From NCBI GenBank assembly GCA_036768485.1, contig JAVLUZ010000417.1:124001-188000 (forward strand): a DNA stretch of 64,000 nucleotides, read 5' to 3'. Below are positions 13,801-28,800 of the stretch, in pieces. The stretch is from Mermis nigrescens. Taxonomy: Eukaryota > Nematoda > Enoplea > Mermithida > Mermithidae. A program made the translations under genes and the position numbers. A model generated the notes under the pieces. That model saw only the letters and a program-made list of their open reading frames with translations. It had not been told where the DNA came from and searched no databases. Numbering within the stretch: position 1 is the stretch's first letter; each line of letters starts with the position of its first letter.

Positions 13801-16800
13801 AGGATGTCACCGACTAGCCTCTGCCAAAATGTTGAGCCATTACATACATGTAGTTGTGTACATATGCATGTTTGTACATATATATGAACATGTACGTAAA
13901 TGTGCATGCATGTACTGTCTCGCCACGAAATTTGAACAATAAACAGCCTAAGAGCTTACTTCTAGAAACGCTTTTTCACGACCTATGTAAACGCCCGAAA
14001 TCTAAAGAGTATCCTGCTAACATGCTTAACTTTAAGAAAACGCGACCTAAACACTTAGGTCGGACCGTTTACGACTCAGCGCGCATTCCTACACAGACAA
14101 GTGACAATAGCGAGCGTGCGCGCATTATGTACGCATCATCATATGCATATGAATTACGTTAATATGCATATGATATTGTGTACGTAATGCGCACATAATG
14201 CGCACACATGCACATAAGGAAGGGTGAGAGGGAAGTATTACCCCCCCTTCGCTGAAGGGTCCGAAAGTCAGGTACTGTCGAGCAGTTTGAGCCAAAAATA
14301 ATGTATTTTCAAGCGACTTTGACGCAAAAATAAGCAAAAATACGATCTACTGCAGCTGAAATCCTCGATTTTACACTCCCTGACCCCAAAATCTCGATTT
14401 TACCCCTCCCTGGCCAACCTGGCCTTGTTGTACATCTATGGCACATGCGCGCTATCATCACGCGTCTATTTAGGAACGCGTGCTGAGTCTCAAACGGTCC
14501 GACCTGAGTATTTAGGTCGCGTTTGCTTAAAATAAAGCATGTCAGGATACTCTTCAGGCACGCAGCTCTGGGGGAATAGGGGGTCCGAACCCCCCCCCCC
14601 CTAAAATTCAGAAAAAAACCGGAAAAATAGGACTTTTTAAACGTTATTTTGTGCTATTTTTGGCTTTTTTGGGCTAAGTCCCCCAAAATTGGTGTTGGGA
14701 CCTTCAGGTCATGAAAAAGCGTTCCTAAACAAATTCATTGGGCTGTCTATTGTTCGAATTTCGCGTGGCGAGCACAAGTACTCGTATGTACAATATACAA
14801 GTGCAGCAATATTGATCACAATTATGCAAAACTCTCAACAATGAATCATTCGACTCACCATAAAAAGATAGCCAACGATGATTACGGTAGGATTGAACTT
14901 GCTAAATTGTTTGAGCATGTCACTGACTGATGTACCGGCCAAAGGATGCAATATTCGTAACCCACCCGAATTTTTCTTGTGATTATAAATAAAATTCGTA
15001 AAATGCCTTTGCCAGACGGCCAAAACTTGCGTCGCAGCATCCGGCGACCAAGGCTGATCTAAATTGGCCTTATGGCTTAAATTTGTGCGTTGAAATACAT
15101 CGTTCGACGATGCCAGCATAAAAACCGACTCTAACGCCTCAAAGCTATAAAAAATTGAAACAGTCACATTTTGACAGGTCGTCTTAGGTCAACAAGAATA
15201 TACTCGTACACGAAGAACGTGAAATACGGATGGCGAATTCATCCCCACAATATTTCGTAAATTGAGGAACACGATGTGACTTCTACTTGGACGAATTTAC
15301 AAGTGGAATGGTTAGGAGAAAGCCTTCCTCCGACCATACTTCGGTTGCAAAAGGTACAGTACAAAGGTTAATACGCTAGCTAACCATGCATGATCTTGAT
15401 CGAGGCGTGGTAGGGGGTTTCGACCCCGTAAAAAGTTTCCCACCTCCGCAAAAAACATCCGCCCAGAATTCGCGATTTTCCAGAAAAAATCGTTGGAAAA
15501 GTCCGGCTTTAAACGTTTATAACCATGTTTTAGTTGAGAGTGCCAATTTTACGGCGTTTCGTGCTTAACATTCATATTGACTATAATTTTGTTGAATTTT
15601 AGAATTCGGCTGAATGTTTTTAAATTTTTACCGGGATTTTCTCATTTTCATTTTTATCGTATATAGGAAGAAAGAGCATTGTAAGCAAGGCCAAAAATTA
15701 ATGTTTCGACGCATATCCATCGTTTTTGATCCGGAAAAGGGCACTTAAAAATTTTTCGGTCCAACCTTCCCTCACTAAATTTCCACGCAGTACTTGTTAA
15801 CAGCTAATCCCTCAAATTTGAGGCTTTTAGTTGCAAGATTAGTTTCGCATGACAAAATTCTAACCTTGAAATATCCCGCCCGACTCTTTTAACTCCGCCA
15901 ATGATCAGGTCATCTGGCCAACGCATGTAATTTTCCGCGAAACCTTTACAACCGCTTGACAGTCGCTGGTTGACATTGACCATCGATTTAGATGGCATAA
16001 ATTTCTTATACATTTCCTTGTTGTTAAGCAACAACCGTCGAACTTTTTCGCCGTAGATTTCGCAGTCCGACATCGGCTCCTGAACAGTGTTTTATTTTGT
16101 ACAAGGTCCGTTTGTACATGGTACAGTAGCGATTTTAGTGTGGCAAAAACAGAGTTGTTCGACCTTTGGTAGTGTATTTTAGCTAATTTATGGGTTTCTT
16201 GGAGGCAAAAACCACTGATTATCGTATCAAAATGGTGCGAAGCGCCGAAAAATTTGACATTTTTTCTTTCAAAATGCAATTTCTGACATTATAAAGATAT
16301 AGAGAACACACAATTACTCATATCAGCGCGAAGCGCCGAAAATTTTTGCGAATTTTAAACTTTTTTTGGCAGTTTTGTCTTCCCAAAAATCTTTGTACAT
16401 GTACAAAGAGGGTCCCCAAAAGTCTCTGTACATCGGGAAAAATCTTTGCCGAATACAAAAAACACTGCTACTGAACAAGACATGTAAAACTGAATCAAAT
16501 TTTTTTTGCTAGTCTTTGCACAAGCCATTTGTCATTTTTTTGATCGAATCAATCTTAATTTAACGCCGGATAAACGTTCGTACGTTGCGGAACGCAAACC
16601 GACGACGTGTAATTTTGGGTAAACATTACTAAAATTAAATTAAAAATCATTGCAATTTCTAAAAGCGCCATTTCTTCATAAAAAAATTAGAATTTTAGAT
16701 TGAAAAATTAGAAACCGGCGTTTTTATATGCGCAGAATCAAAAACTGTGTACTAATAACTTTCTGCAACATTTTGAAAAAATTGAAAAATCTTGCGGAAT

Positions 16801-19800
16801 CAAGAAGACCGAATCCTGGTTACGAAAACGACTACAGGAAAGCACAAATGTCTAGCCAGCCCCCCTTTGACCGAGAACGAATCTCTAAATTGATGTACAA
16901 TTGAAAAAAAATTCTCCTAGAATTGACTCTTAAATAGATGAAAGGTTTGTTAGAATACGAAGCAAACAAAAACTTGCCATAAATATCACGATGAGCTTAA
17001 AAACTCGATATATCGATTATTTAGAGCGCGTAAAATTTTTGTAAGACTATAGACATTTAGCGGTTCGAAATTTAAAGTGGGGGACTCCCGACCATTTGGA
17101 GGGGGTAAATTATTTTTCTATTTTCAGCCGAAATAGCAAAAAAGAGCCTAAAAGTGGGCTGAAACGCAAGTTTTCTCCTAAAATCGATGGGCCAAAAACT
17201 TTCTGACTTTAAGGGGGATGGGGGACGACTAACTTTAGGTGGGGGACATTCTATTACACGTATGTAAGACTACAAGAAATAACAGACTTTAAACTAGTGA
17301 TCGACCGGGCCCCGGCCATCCCTGACAATTTTTGCTTTCCCGGCCCCGGCCGAGGCATGTCACAAAAATGGTCGGGGAAAATTTAGTGCATTCATTCAAT
17401 GTTTTATAGTGTGATAACAACAGCGTCCTTTTCTCTAATCAAGCCGGATAATTCATTTGCTTGCTTTAAAAATCATATGATTATTGTTCATTAGTTTAAA
17501 AGGGACGTTCTACGGTTGCCTATGAATGACTGAAGCAGTTTATCTGCTTTTTTCAATCCCCTCAGACTTAGGTTTAATAATCAATCAGTGTCCTCAGTCT
17601 GTTGTTTAACATTTATATACGAATACGATATACTGTATGCTTACTAAAATATACCATCCCCGTGTACCCCGGCCCCGGCTCACGGCCAAAAAAAGTGGTC
17701 CCGGTCGATCACTGCTTAAAACATAGCTGAATCAGTCGGAAAAGCTAAATGAAAAATAGAAAACAGAAATATCATTTCAAGAAATGAGACTCACGAAAGG
17801 TTCAAAAGGTGTTGTAGCTTGCGTTCCATTTACAACATAACCTTCGAGGAAATTAAGCACATTGCCATGTTCGCCATTGAAATCCAAAACTGCCTTTACT
17901 ATTTGGCACAGATCTGCATAGTTAGGTGCCGTCTTGGGACATTCGGGGTCCAACGGTTCCAAGCATGGCCTTCTAGTATAAGCGTGACTTATTCCAGCCT
18001 TAATATAATACACATACATTATACATGTAATAGTAGGGTTTAAGGTCGACCCCCCTTAGAAAATTTGAAATTATTACTACTTCCCCCCACCAATTTCGAG
18101 CAGAAACTTACGTTTTTGAGCAATTTTCATATGCTTTTTTACCCATTTTTAACTAAAAAATAGGCCTAATTCTCCCTCGTGCAAAACGATGATGAACTAC
18201 TCGCCATCCAAATTTTTTTAGCCTTAACAGATTAAAGGGAAAGAATCACATTAGGAGTACCGACTGAGCCCTTAAATTTGAAGTAATAACTTACATAGAA
18301 TGGCAAATAAACAATTACTCTGTGGAATAGTGAATGCACGCTTTGTATGGCAGGTCCTGAAACAATCTGAGTAACTTCGTCCAAAATTTTTTGCGGGTCA
18401 AGGTTTTTCCAAGTGATATGATTCGTCGTGAAGCTTTCAAGAAGCAGCAATAATCCGCTGTAATGAAAACACTTATTTACGTTAACTATAAGAATATTAT
18501 ATGCACTGAATTAGCTATTCTCTTTCAGTGTTTTTTTCTATTCGGCAAAGATTTTTCCCGATGTAGAAAGACTTTTCGGGACCGTCTTTGTACATGTACA
18601 AAGATTTTCGGGAAGACAAAAATTGCAAAAAAGGTCTAAAATTCGCAAAATTTTTCGGCGCTTCGCGCTAAAATGAGTAATTATTTGTTCTACATATCTT
18701 TATAATGGCAAAAATTGCATTTCAAAAGGAGAAATGTCAACTTTTTCAGCGCTTCGCGCCGTTTCAAAACGATTCTTAGTGATTTTTGCCCTTAGCGACC
18801 CGGAAATTAGCTAAAATACACTACCAAAGGTCAAAAAACCCTGTTTTACCACACTAAAATCGCTACTGTACCATATTATAGTACAAAAAATTCGCATGTA
18901 CAAAATGTACAAGGACTTTTGTGGACCACCTTTGTACATGTACAAACGGACCTCGTACAAAAAAACACTGTTCTCATTAGAGTTCAAAAACACTTCTACT
19001 ATACTACATCTGTCATAATTCTAACGATACAATTTACATAGTTAAATAGAAAATGTACCATTATAATTCAGCAAAGCAAAACCTTTCATTAACTCTAATA
19101 ATTTTTTTGTTTTCTATAGTTCTGCTGACACATCGACTGATATCACAAGAAAGATAAGATCAATAATGTATAATTTGTGATTGGTCATGATTTTTCTACC
19201 TGTGCAAAATTCTGTTTGTTCCAAGTAACCACAAAATGTATTGTCAAGACAGGGCTTCCTGAAACACTTTTTCAATTGTATTTACTGCTGTCATCTGAAG
19301 AACGCTTTTTATACTTTTCGTGCAATTTCTCTTTACACATAACCTCCGATCTCTCGTTTTTGAGCTTGTTCATCATGGTTACATCATGGCCAGGTACTTC
19401 ACGACTCACTTTAATTCAATATTCCTTCGTTATCTCAATATTTTCAGAAAAGCGCAACTTTAAAAAACCCCACTTGTTCCTAGAAAAGCCATCGTATCCC
19501 AAAAAAAACCCATTTTTTCGAAAAATTATTTCTTAGGTTTAATCAAGCTTTATCCGAGTTTATCAGTCGTGTGACGTTTCAATAATGAAAAGAGCGTGGT
19601 AAAAATCTAAATATATAGAATAATGTTCTCGAAATGTAAAGTTATTTTAAGAAAAATTTTCCCGAGTACCGTTTTGTCACCTAAAAAGACCCCCAAGTGG
19701 TCCTAAAATAAACCCACTTTTAGGTGTTTTTGAGCGTTTTCACGAGAACTCTTTTCTCTCAAAGCTGCATTGCGCCTTAACTTTACTGTTGCAATATTAT

Positions 19801-22800
19801 AGCTATATAAGGGCTTAACAAAGTACATGCAAAAGCTGGATACTAGGAGTCAAAAGCAAGTCAAATTAGGGATGGGTATTTTTGAATACAAATGCTCTTG
19901 GGTTTTTAAGAGGACAGTACTGTACATGTATTGCTTTATTTATTTACTTTAAATTGAAACTGTCTCATCAATAGCCAAAATTTAGCGTGTACAACTGAAA
20001 TATGCTTATTAACAGAGATCTCCACTCAAATTTCGATTAATTTAGTTTCCTACTTTTATTTATTCATTGAATAAGATGCCTATGTACATACGCTTGTTGC
20101 TCCAAGAAGCGTAGTCAAAAGTTACACAGAACAATTGATCGACCTAATTTCCAACAATTCTCCATTCAAGCAAGCGTATTTACAACATGTTTACGTCTTA
20201 TTCTGTATATTTAGACGGCATTGTATAAAAAATGGCGCTACATTACAAATTATTCTATGAACCACTGAAAAAGTTCCGAGTAGCCTCGATTGTTCAATCT
20301 ACTCAGATTTTCCTAACGATTAATCTGTTCCGTAAAAGCTTATGCATGAGCTCAAAAAAGACTATATAGCTAGTTTACTGAGCCCAAATAGGCTGTATAG
20401 CTAATTTTCTGAGCCCAAAAAGACTATACAGCAATGGTTTTTCAGCCAAAATCGCTGTATAGCAATCACTTTTTCAAAGCTCAGGGGGAGGGGGGTACCC
20501 CCTCACCCCCATTCTCTTGTATGCTACGTACATATGTATACTAGAAGAATGATTAAACCTGATTACTCAATTTCAAGCGGCGGAAATGGTCCAATCGGCT
20601 TAGAACCCTCCCAAAAGCAATCGAGTGGCGTGATAATGAGGCACGGAATAGTTTCTTCGAGAAGCTGCAAAAATCAGTAATCAAATATTTATACAAACAT
20701 ACATACGAACCGTAATTACTGCTCAAGCTTTGCCTGCTTACATCAATTTCAGCGTTTTTCTGCTACTGTTTTGAATTTATGTATTCTAAAAACTTTTTTG
20801 CACGAGTTTCGCATGATTCCACGTCAAATATGTATAGTTTTGCTACTTTAATTTCAAATTACTTGTTTTCGTTATTTTTTAGTACCTACACATCCAAATG
20901 TTTTTAATGAAAAGAACTACAGAATTATCCGGCTGAGCTAAAAAAAATCCCTTTGATTGAAATAAATTCATACCTTCGATTATAACTACAATGATTGATA
21001 ACTTGCAACCCTGGCACTCTTAAATAGTGTTTTTTTGTACAAGGTCCGTTTGTACATGTACAAAGATGGTCCCCAAAAGTCTTTGAACATTTTGTACACA
21101 CAAATTTTTGGGTACTATAATATGATACAGTAGCGAGTTTAGTGTAATTAAACAGAGTTGTTCGACGTTTGGCAGTGTATTTAAGCTAATTTCTGGGTCT
21201 CTAAAGGCAAAATCACTAAGAATCGTCTTAGAACGGCGCGAAGCGCCAAAAAATTTGACATTTTTTAAATGCAATTTCTGCCAATATAAATTACTCATTA
21301 CACACAATTACTCATTTTCGGCGCGAAGCGCCGAAAATTTTGCGAATTTTAGACCTTTTTTGCAATTTTTGTCTTCCCAAAAATCTTTGTACATGTACAA
21401 GGACGGTCCCAAAAAGTCTTTGGAAAAACCTTTGCCGAATACGAAAAAAACACTGCTCTTAATGCTTAATTAATTCCTTTAAGGGAGCACAGGAGTATCT
21501 AATCGCCTAGCAGCATTTTTGAAAAGCATATTCGCTTATGTACCTATACGTACCGTTTTTGGGACAAATATTATCTATTACAATACATAGATCAGCGCAA
21601 AATGATATTAATTAATGTAAATAAGTCTTATGTACCTACTTCATTGCTAATTAAATCATATATTTCTACGGTAAGGAAGATGCAAACTATTATGAAGTAG
21701 AACCTGGGGTGGCAGAAAGGACCAAAAGATGACAACACGAAAAACGCGAACGAAGATCCGAAAGTGAAACAAGCTTCTCGAAGTCAAAAGTTCTATGAAC
21801 CCTTGTAATTATTCTTATTTAAACGCACAAATTGCAGTTAAATTTCCAAGAAATATTTATGCTTTGTTTAGGATAGACATGTACATATTACTTACAAGCT
21901 GTTCACCTGCATATGGAACTACAACACTAAAAAATAATTAATCAATGGCGCGATGCGCAAATTTTTTTGATATTTACTGATAAAAGCATGCAATGCTCCT
22001 ATGTAGCTATATCTTATTGAATTATCAAACATTTCAAAAATCGCTTAAGTATTAGGGAAGGGAGGCCGCCCTATTATTTAAAAATATATCAGAAGGGACC
22101 ACGCTTTGGTGATGCAGAAATTTATTGCGCTCTACATACTACTATATGTTTGGCTCATCTTATAGCATTGGATTTCGTCGTATATTTTAGCATTGTTTAA
22201 AGTTTTTAACTCACTTCTCCAACTATCTTCTTTAAATATTCAGGCAGGCTAGGAGCTATTGGCCGAAAACAAATATCGCGTAAGCTCCAAGTTCTGCAAA
22301 TGCAATACGAAGTCAACTAATGTAATTAATTATGTACCTAATTAATAAATTATGATTAATGAAGCAGTGCCAGATAGATAATTCTGGATAAAAGGCCAGA
22401 TACTGTCCGGCGTCCAGCAAAATAATGCATAATAGCACCTATAAGTCTAGGACCTAGCAAACTATTTTAATAAGGTAACCGGACTCGCAGTATCATTTAA
22501 AAAAGCGGAAGAACAACCAGAAATTTATTAAGCAAGTTTTCAGCGGAAGAAATTGAGTGAAGATTATAATTTGATTCAATTTAATTTAAAAATTGGAGTT
22601 TCCGCTTCTAATGGTACGGTGGACCGATCGGGTTTTGGTGAAATCTCCGATATCTACCTGAGAAAGCTTAGGTATATATAACTGACGAGAAAGTTCACAA
22701 TTAAATGAAAGAAAATTCGTTTATTACTTAATCGAAATTGATGAAATCGACATTAAAACGAAAAATATAGGACTTCTCATCTTAAATCACGCTTATTGGA

Positions 22801-25800
22801 TTATAACGATCGCAACATTTCTGCTTCTGCTATGTCCCCTTTCATAAGCCTCGTTTCTATCAGTATTCTCATTTAACGAACCTCTGACCGTATATGGGCG
22901 CAGGGTCAATTCAGAGTTAAGTGAATTGACCCTGGCAGCTGAGCAACCCCACAACCCCGCGGGAGAAACCGTACCAATCCCGCTATAATTTTGAAAATTT
23001 CTAAAGAAAATGAAGCAAATGAAGGGTGAAAATGGATGAAAATCGAATAATTTCTTCAAAACTGCCTGTAATTGACCAGAAACTGGGGAATAACGTAGTT
23101 TTGACGCTATTTTAGCGTTTATACCTGTTTTAAAGATCATTTTGGCTGAGAAAAGCTCCATTTTCCAGCCTCCCCAGATCAACAATCTCTGCATTCAGGA
23201 TTTAATTTAAAAATTTTGAGGTCATATATCTCGAGAACCATTGAAAGATGGGCAAAAATAAAGGCATATTTGAGCGTATCTTGATGAGCTCTATGATATG
23301 GTGAAAAAAAATCCAAGAAAAAACTCCAGGCATTTTCACTTTATTTATTCTCATGTTACACAAATCTATCGTTTAAATAATGTACGCAACTGATTCCTCA
23401 TCATTTAATCGACAAAATAATTTCCTAGCTTCTGTCTTCGTATATGTTAAGTCTTTGTGATTTACATCGAAAAAGAATACAGAAAATGAAGAATTCGACT
23501 TTACCTCCCAAAAAAATCAACATCTTCTACATGTCTAACTCATATTTGAGCAGTTTTGGACGGGCTAGAAGGCAAAAACTATAGAAAAACAATAATCCGG
23601 CGCTAATTTTGAGTTCAATAGCTCATAAGTACACTAAAAACCAGTTTTTGTGGTGTTTTAGACCTACTTCGAGAATTTTTCATTTCTCCCTTTGGGGAAC
23701 CCTTGTGTTTCGAAAATTATTTTCCATTTCCACGGGCCAGTCTGCAATAATGGTCATATGACCGACCCCGAAGGTTCTAGGGAAGTCAATTGACCCTGAA
23801 GAACCTGAGCGTGGCCATGTACAAATGCCTCTGGCTAAATAGAGAACTTTATTAACTGATAAATGAACGATGATTCTGGTCACAAGCATCATAAAAACCA
23901 AAACATGGGTATACGGCGCGAAGCGCCAAAAATTTGACATTTCTAAGCAAATAGATAGCTAGAAACGCTTTAAAAAACACCTATTCTACGAATTTTTGGA
24001 GAATTTTTGGACTCTTTCAAAAATCGAGAATTCTGAAAAAATTTCTGCAGGGTGAAAATTTTTCTGGGGGTATAAAACCTCTCATTGTGTATGTTCCTAA
24101 AAAATCATCTGCTTTATGCAATTACATATTAAGCCAGCAATAATTCCTTAAGTCATTAAAACTCGTTGAAATTCAAAAATCGCCGACTTTAGACAGAAAA
24201 AAGTTTTGCAATCCGCCTAAAAAACGTACATAAGTGTTGTTATTTGGCAGTCATACTAAAGGCTAAGACTGAAAAAGACCAATTCAAAAGAGGCGCCAAA
24301 ATCCAGAGTTGTTCTGATGAAAAGCATCATATTCCCGTAAACCATTTTGCGGTTCGAGAAGTTATTGATTATCTACAGTGAAACGATGGAATAATATTTA
24401 TTAGTTTCTAAAATCAAAAAGGTGTCGAATTTATGGTGCATTTAAAATGATATTAGAAAAAATGCGACATGGCTAGATTGGCAATATTTTGATCCCATTT
24501 ATACATGTAACGGCTTGAGATTTTGGGTCAGGATCCCCGGCCATTTTTTCTGACTTTGAGGGAGGATGAGAAAACCAACTTTGTGTAGGAGGATCCCCTC
24601 GTCCCCCTGCTACATGTATGATCCCATCACAATACTATCAATTTCTTACTTACTCATTGAAGAGTCGAATTTCCAGCTGAGCCACACTACTTAAGGTCAC
24701 TTCGTGCAGCAATAAATCATCGACGCCTATTTTCGCATTTAGGTGACGGGGCGTCTGAATGAGCATTAAAAACTGTTCGGAACCGCTGCCGCCCAAAAGC
24801 TGACCACTTTTGTCCGCATTTTTTGAATAATTTTGCGCAACAGACTGCGAGTCGGGAAGTTTGAAAGCACTGGCCAAATAAGTACGTTCTTCGCTTAGTC
24901 GACCCTTTTCTGAATGCAGATAATTATTGTATAGAAAGGACAGCAAAGTAAAAAATAAAAAAATATAAAAAATGATCATAATTGTCTTAGAAATAAGAGT
25001 GTCTTTAAACATCCTGTTTTCTGCAATATTCCTTTTATAATTAATGATTATTGCGAATTTTTACGTTTTTGAAATTTTTGAAATTTTAAACTTTCCTTCC
25101 ATACCCAGTTTTTAAAATTTTATCGACTTTTCACAGCTTAGACATCACTAGAATAATGGCAGAAAAAGCCCTCAATCAAGAAAATGCCCGTTTTTTCAAC
25201 CTAAAGATTAAAATTATTAGGCCCTTTCAAATGTTTATGCAAAATGTCCTACTCGATTACATAAAGGGCTATGTAGGTACTCAAAATCCCCCCAAGTCCC
25301 CTCACATCATAGATCCTACACTGACGTAAATTCTGACTTTAGTACAAAGCGTTCGCGCAAACAAACTAGATTTCCCTTTAAGATGCAAAAAATAAGCAAA
25401 ATAAAAACGCTTACTTATAACATTAACAACAAGTTTAAAGCTTTCAACCTAAATTCAAAAGAAAGACTGAAATTTTTGAAAATACAGCAGCTTTGAGACC
25501 GCTGACCTCAAAACAACAAACTTAAGCAGTGCGTAAGTTTAATTCAAGTAGCATTACTTTCAACCCATAGTTTTTCCAAGTCCGTTTCAATGGTTGCGTT
25601 AAGTAAGCCGGCCGAAAATGATGCCAAAATTATCAACCCAACTACCAATACGACTAGACTATGTTTTTGGATAAGACAACCGAGTCTAAACAACAATGAT
25701 TGTAGAAATGCCCTTAGATACAAGGCCACTTTATTTCCTGCAGCATTGCCCTGAAAGTTGAAAATTTAAAATAATACAGTAACTCGCTAAAGCACCTACA

Positions 25801-28800
25801 TAAGGGTGTAACTAGGAGAGGGGTCCATCCTCCACTCGAAATGAAAATTAACTTTTTCACCAGGATCAAGGAGAAAAATTTAAATTTCTAGAAGTCCATT
25901 AAAAGGACTGCAAAAACAGGTTTTTAGCATACCTTTGAGCAAGTATAGTCAGAACTTACAAGTGTTATTTCCTATTTTTCCATGGTCTTCATTCGTGCTC
26001 TGAAAAATGCAGGCTTTAAGTAGACATAATAAACACGCCAAAAAAACACCTTTTCAAAACTTCCTAAACTTCAAAATTTTCCAAAATTGATTATCTAATC
26101 TATTTTGTTGCATTGTAATCCAGCTAGGGTCGCAGACAGCTTGAATTTTGTTTATAAGCTAGCAGACCAAAACAAACAATCGAGCATTAGGTATCCGATT
26201 CAGTTTATATACTTATTCTGAGATGAAATAAAAAAAGCATAATAAGTAAATCACAAATAGTTGTTAATAATCCAACCTAATAAACATAGCTATGCTTAGA
26301 GCTGTACACAGGCTACCCGACCCGTACCCGAGTACCCGGGTAGAAAAAAATTCAATCACCCGGGCACCCGGATGCCAATAAAAAAATTTTTAAATATCCT
26401 GACAATCACGCAAAATTTGCTAGCAATCGAATTAGGTACATAACGACTTCTTGTTTCCAAAGTTAGATTTGAACCACAATGGAATTTGACATTATCCTTA
26501 TATGTAGGATTGAAATGTGTTTGGAAGCTGATCATTACTTGCTCACATATGATTAAATCTTAAGCATTATTTTCGCTTTAATAAAACTCGAAAGCATCAG
26601 AATTTTGGATTTTCTTAGCTCAGACAAAATTGTTTTTGAATGGATTCTTGTTTCCCTCTTGATTTTGGAACTCCTTATGGTCGACTGTGCACTGTTGCAT
26701 TACCTTCTTTACGTTGCTACTAATGTGTTTAGCGGCCTTACTCATTACAAACACGTATCTAGGGGTGGGGGTAAAGGGTTTTTTTTATTTTAATAAAATC
26801 TTTGTTCAAGAAATTTTAGACGTGGAATTATATAGTTTTTGGCGTTCCCCCGCGTTAAAATGTTCAAATTTTCGGCGCTTCGCGCCATAAATTCAATCAA
26901 AATTACTATTTAATACATATTTAAAGTTATTTTTCTTATAATCTTTTTCGCTACATCAAATTTGCTGCATTTCTCATCTTCAGCAAGACGCGAAATTGAG
27001 TTTAAGAACAAAAAAGGTCCAAACTTTCCCTGCTTTGCTCATCTTTGAAAAACTGCAAAGTAGGGGCGGATTTAGGAGGGGCGAAGGGGGCGGCCGCCCC
27101 TACCCATGGGCCCAAAATACTGCGCAAAATTAAGGATTTTTGAGCGATTTTTAGCGATTTTCTGGTTGAAACGGCTAATTTTTCCGCCCAAGTCAGGGTT
27201 CCGCCCCCCCCTCCTTAGGGGTTCCGCCCCCCTCCTTAGGGCTTCCGCCCCCCCTCCTTAGGGGTTCCGCCCTCCCCTTAGGAAAATCCTGGATCAAAAA
27301 GTCGCCAAATTTAGCGTAAAAGAAGAAAAGTTCAAAAATTCACGGCGCCCCCGACAGGAATAATTACTACATTGCTAATATCAAGAAACCTGAAAAATTG
27401 AGCTTGGAGCTTTGCGCGAATTTTTATTTCTGTATTGCTTATCTTCAGAAAGTTTTAAAATTGAGCTTAAATGGATAAAAACGTCAAAAATTTCCGGCGC
27501 TTCGCGTCAGAGTTTCATAATATTCACGTTTATGCGTTGTTTGTCCACAAAAAAGGTCGCGAAATTGAGTTTAAATAATAAAAATCATGAAACTTTTCTC
27601 GAATTACTTAATTTTTGCTTATTTTATTACCACAAGCTACGAATGTAATTCAATAACGCAAAGCATGTCAAAAAACGTCATTTTAGCAGCTAAAATTGCG
27701 CATTAAGACACGATACATTTTCAATTAATTAATAATTCCCCTGAAATGAAATCCTGGATATGGGACTCGAATCATATATGTATTTTTCGTTTATTTTTGC
27801 GTTTCTTGTCAATTTTTGTATAGGAATTTCAAGCTTGAGATTCGAGATGACTTTCGCTAAATTAAGTTTATATCGGGCTTCGAACGTGGATGCTTTCTCA
27901 AATCGCAAGCGAATTCGGCCCAGAATATTGAGCAGATTCTGAGACCAACAGCCGTCTCAGCTCAGACCTTTTTGTACCTGATGCCTGGGAAGACTCAAAA
28001 TGTTTGCAATAATTTAAGATTTCAAATCATGAGTTTTTGGGGTCAACTAAATTTGCAGGCTATATTAATACTTGCTAGGATCTATATTTAGCGCTCGATA
28101 TTTTCTGTACTGTGTGCCTTCATAATGTTGAAAGGAAATTTTTTAGAAACAATAATGTCAAAATTTTTCGGTGCTTTGCGCCGACTTGGTAATACACTGT
28201 TATTTTTCCTTATGAAGTCCCATCGATTAAGTTAAAAAGCTTGAATCAGACGGACGGTTCATACGAATTCAAAGATCTATCTTTCTTGTTGTTGAAACTC
28301 AACTTGGTTTGAATTATATATCATGAATAGATGTGAAAATAATTGGGCGCCAGTTCGATAATTTATCGTTTCATTTGTCTTAATAAAGCCGGCTGCAAAA
28401 GGCAAGTATGATAGTATTTTCTGAAGACGGTAATGGATTTTGGTGTTTTTAGACTGCATTCAGAACCAAGATTCGGTCAATTTCATAAACATTTTATCGT
28501 TACGATTAAACTTTAAAATGACCTTTTTACAAAAATTTTCACGGCTCTGCCCCGGACTTCGCTGGGGGACAATTCAGCGCACCACCCCCGACCTACCCAG
28601 CCAAAGAAAGAAAGATGTCGTTTGAATTCTTTACCCAGCCGAAGAAAGAAGGGTGTCGTTTGAATTTTTACCTTATCTAAAGTCCTACCCGGGTATACCC
28701 GGGTACCCGAGTACCCGAATTACCCGGGTACCCGGATAATGAAATGACCGGGTACCCGGGTAGCAAAATTGCAAAATTTGCCAAGTGTGCGGCACTAGCT

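Noticed and set aside
19177..19536. 119-codon plus-strand open frame in a patched intron
   Set aside because: AT-rich, Phe/Leu-rich, no ATG context or homology; composition explains it.
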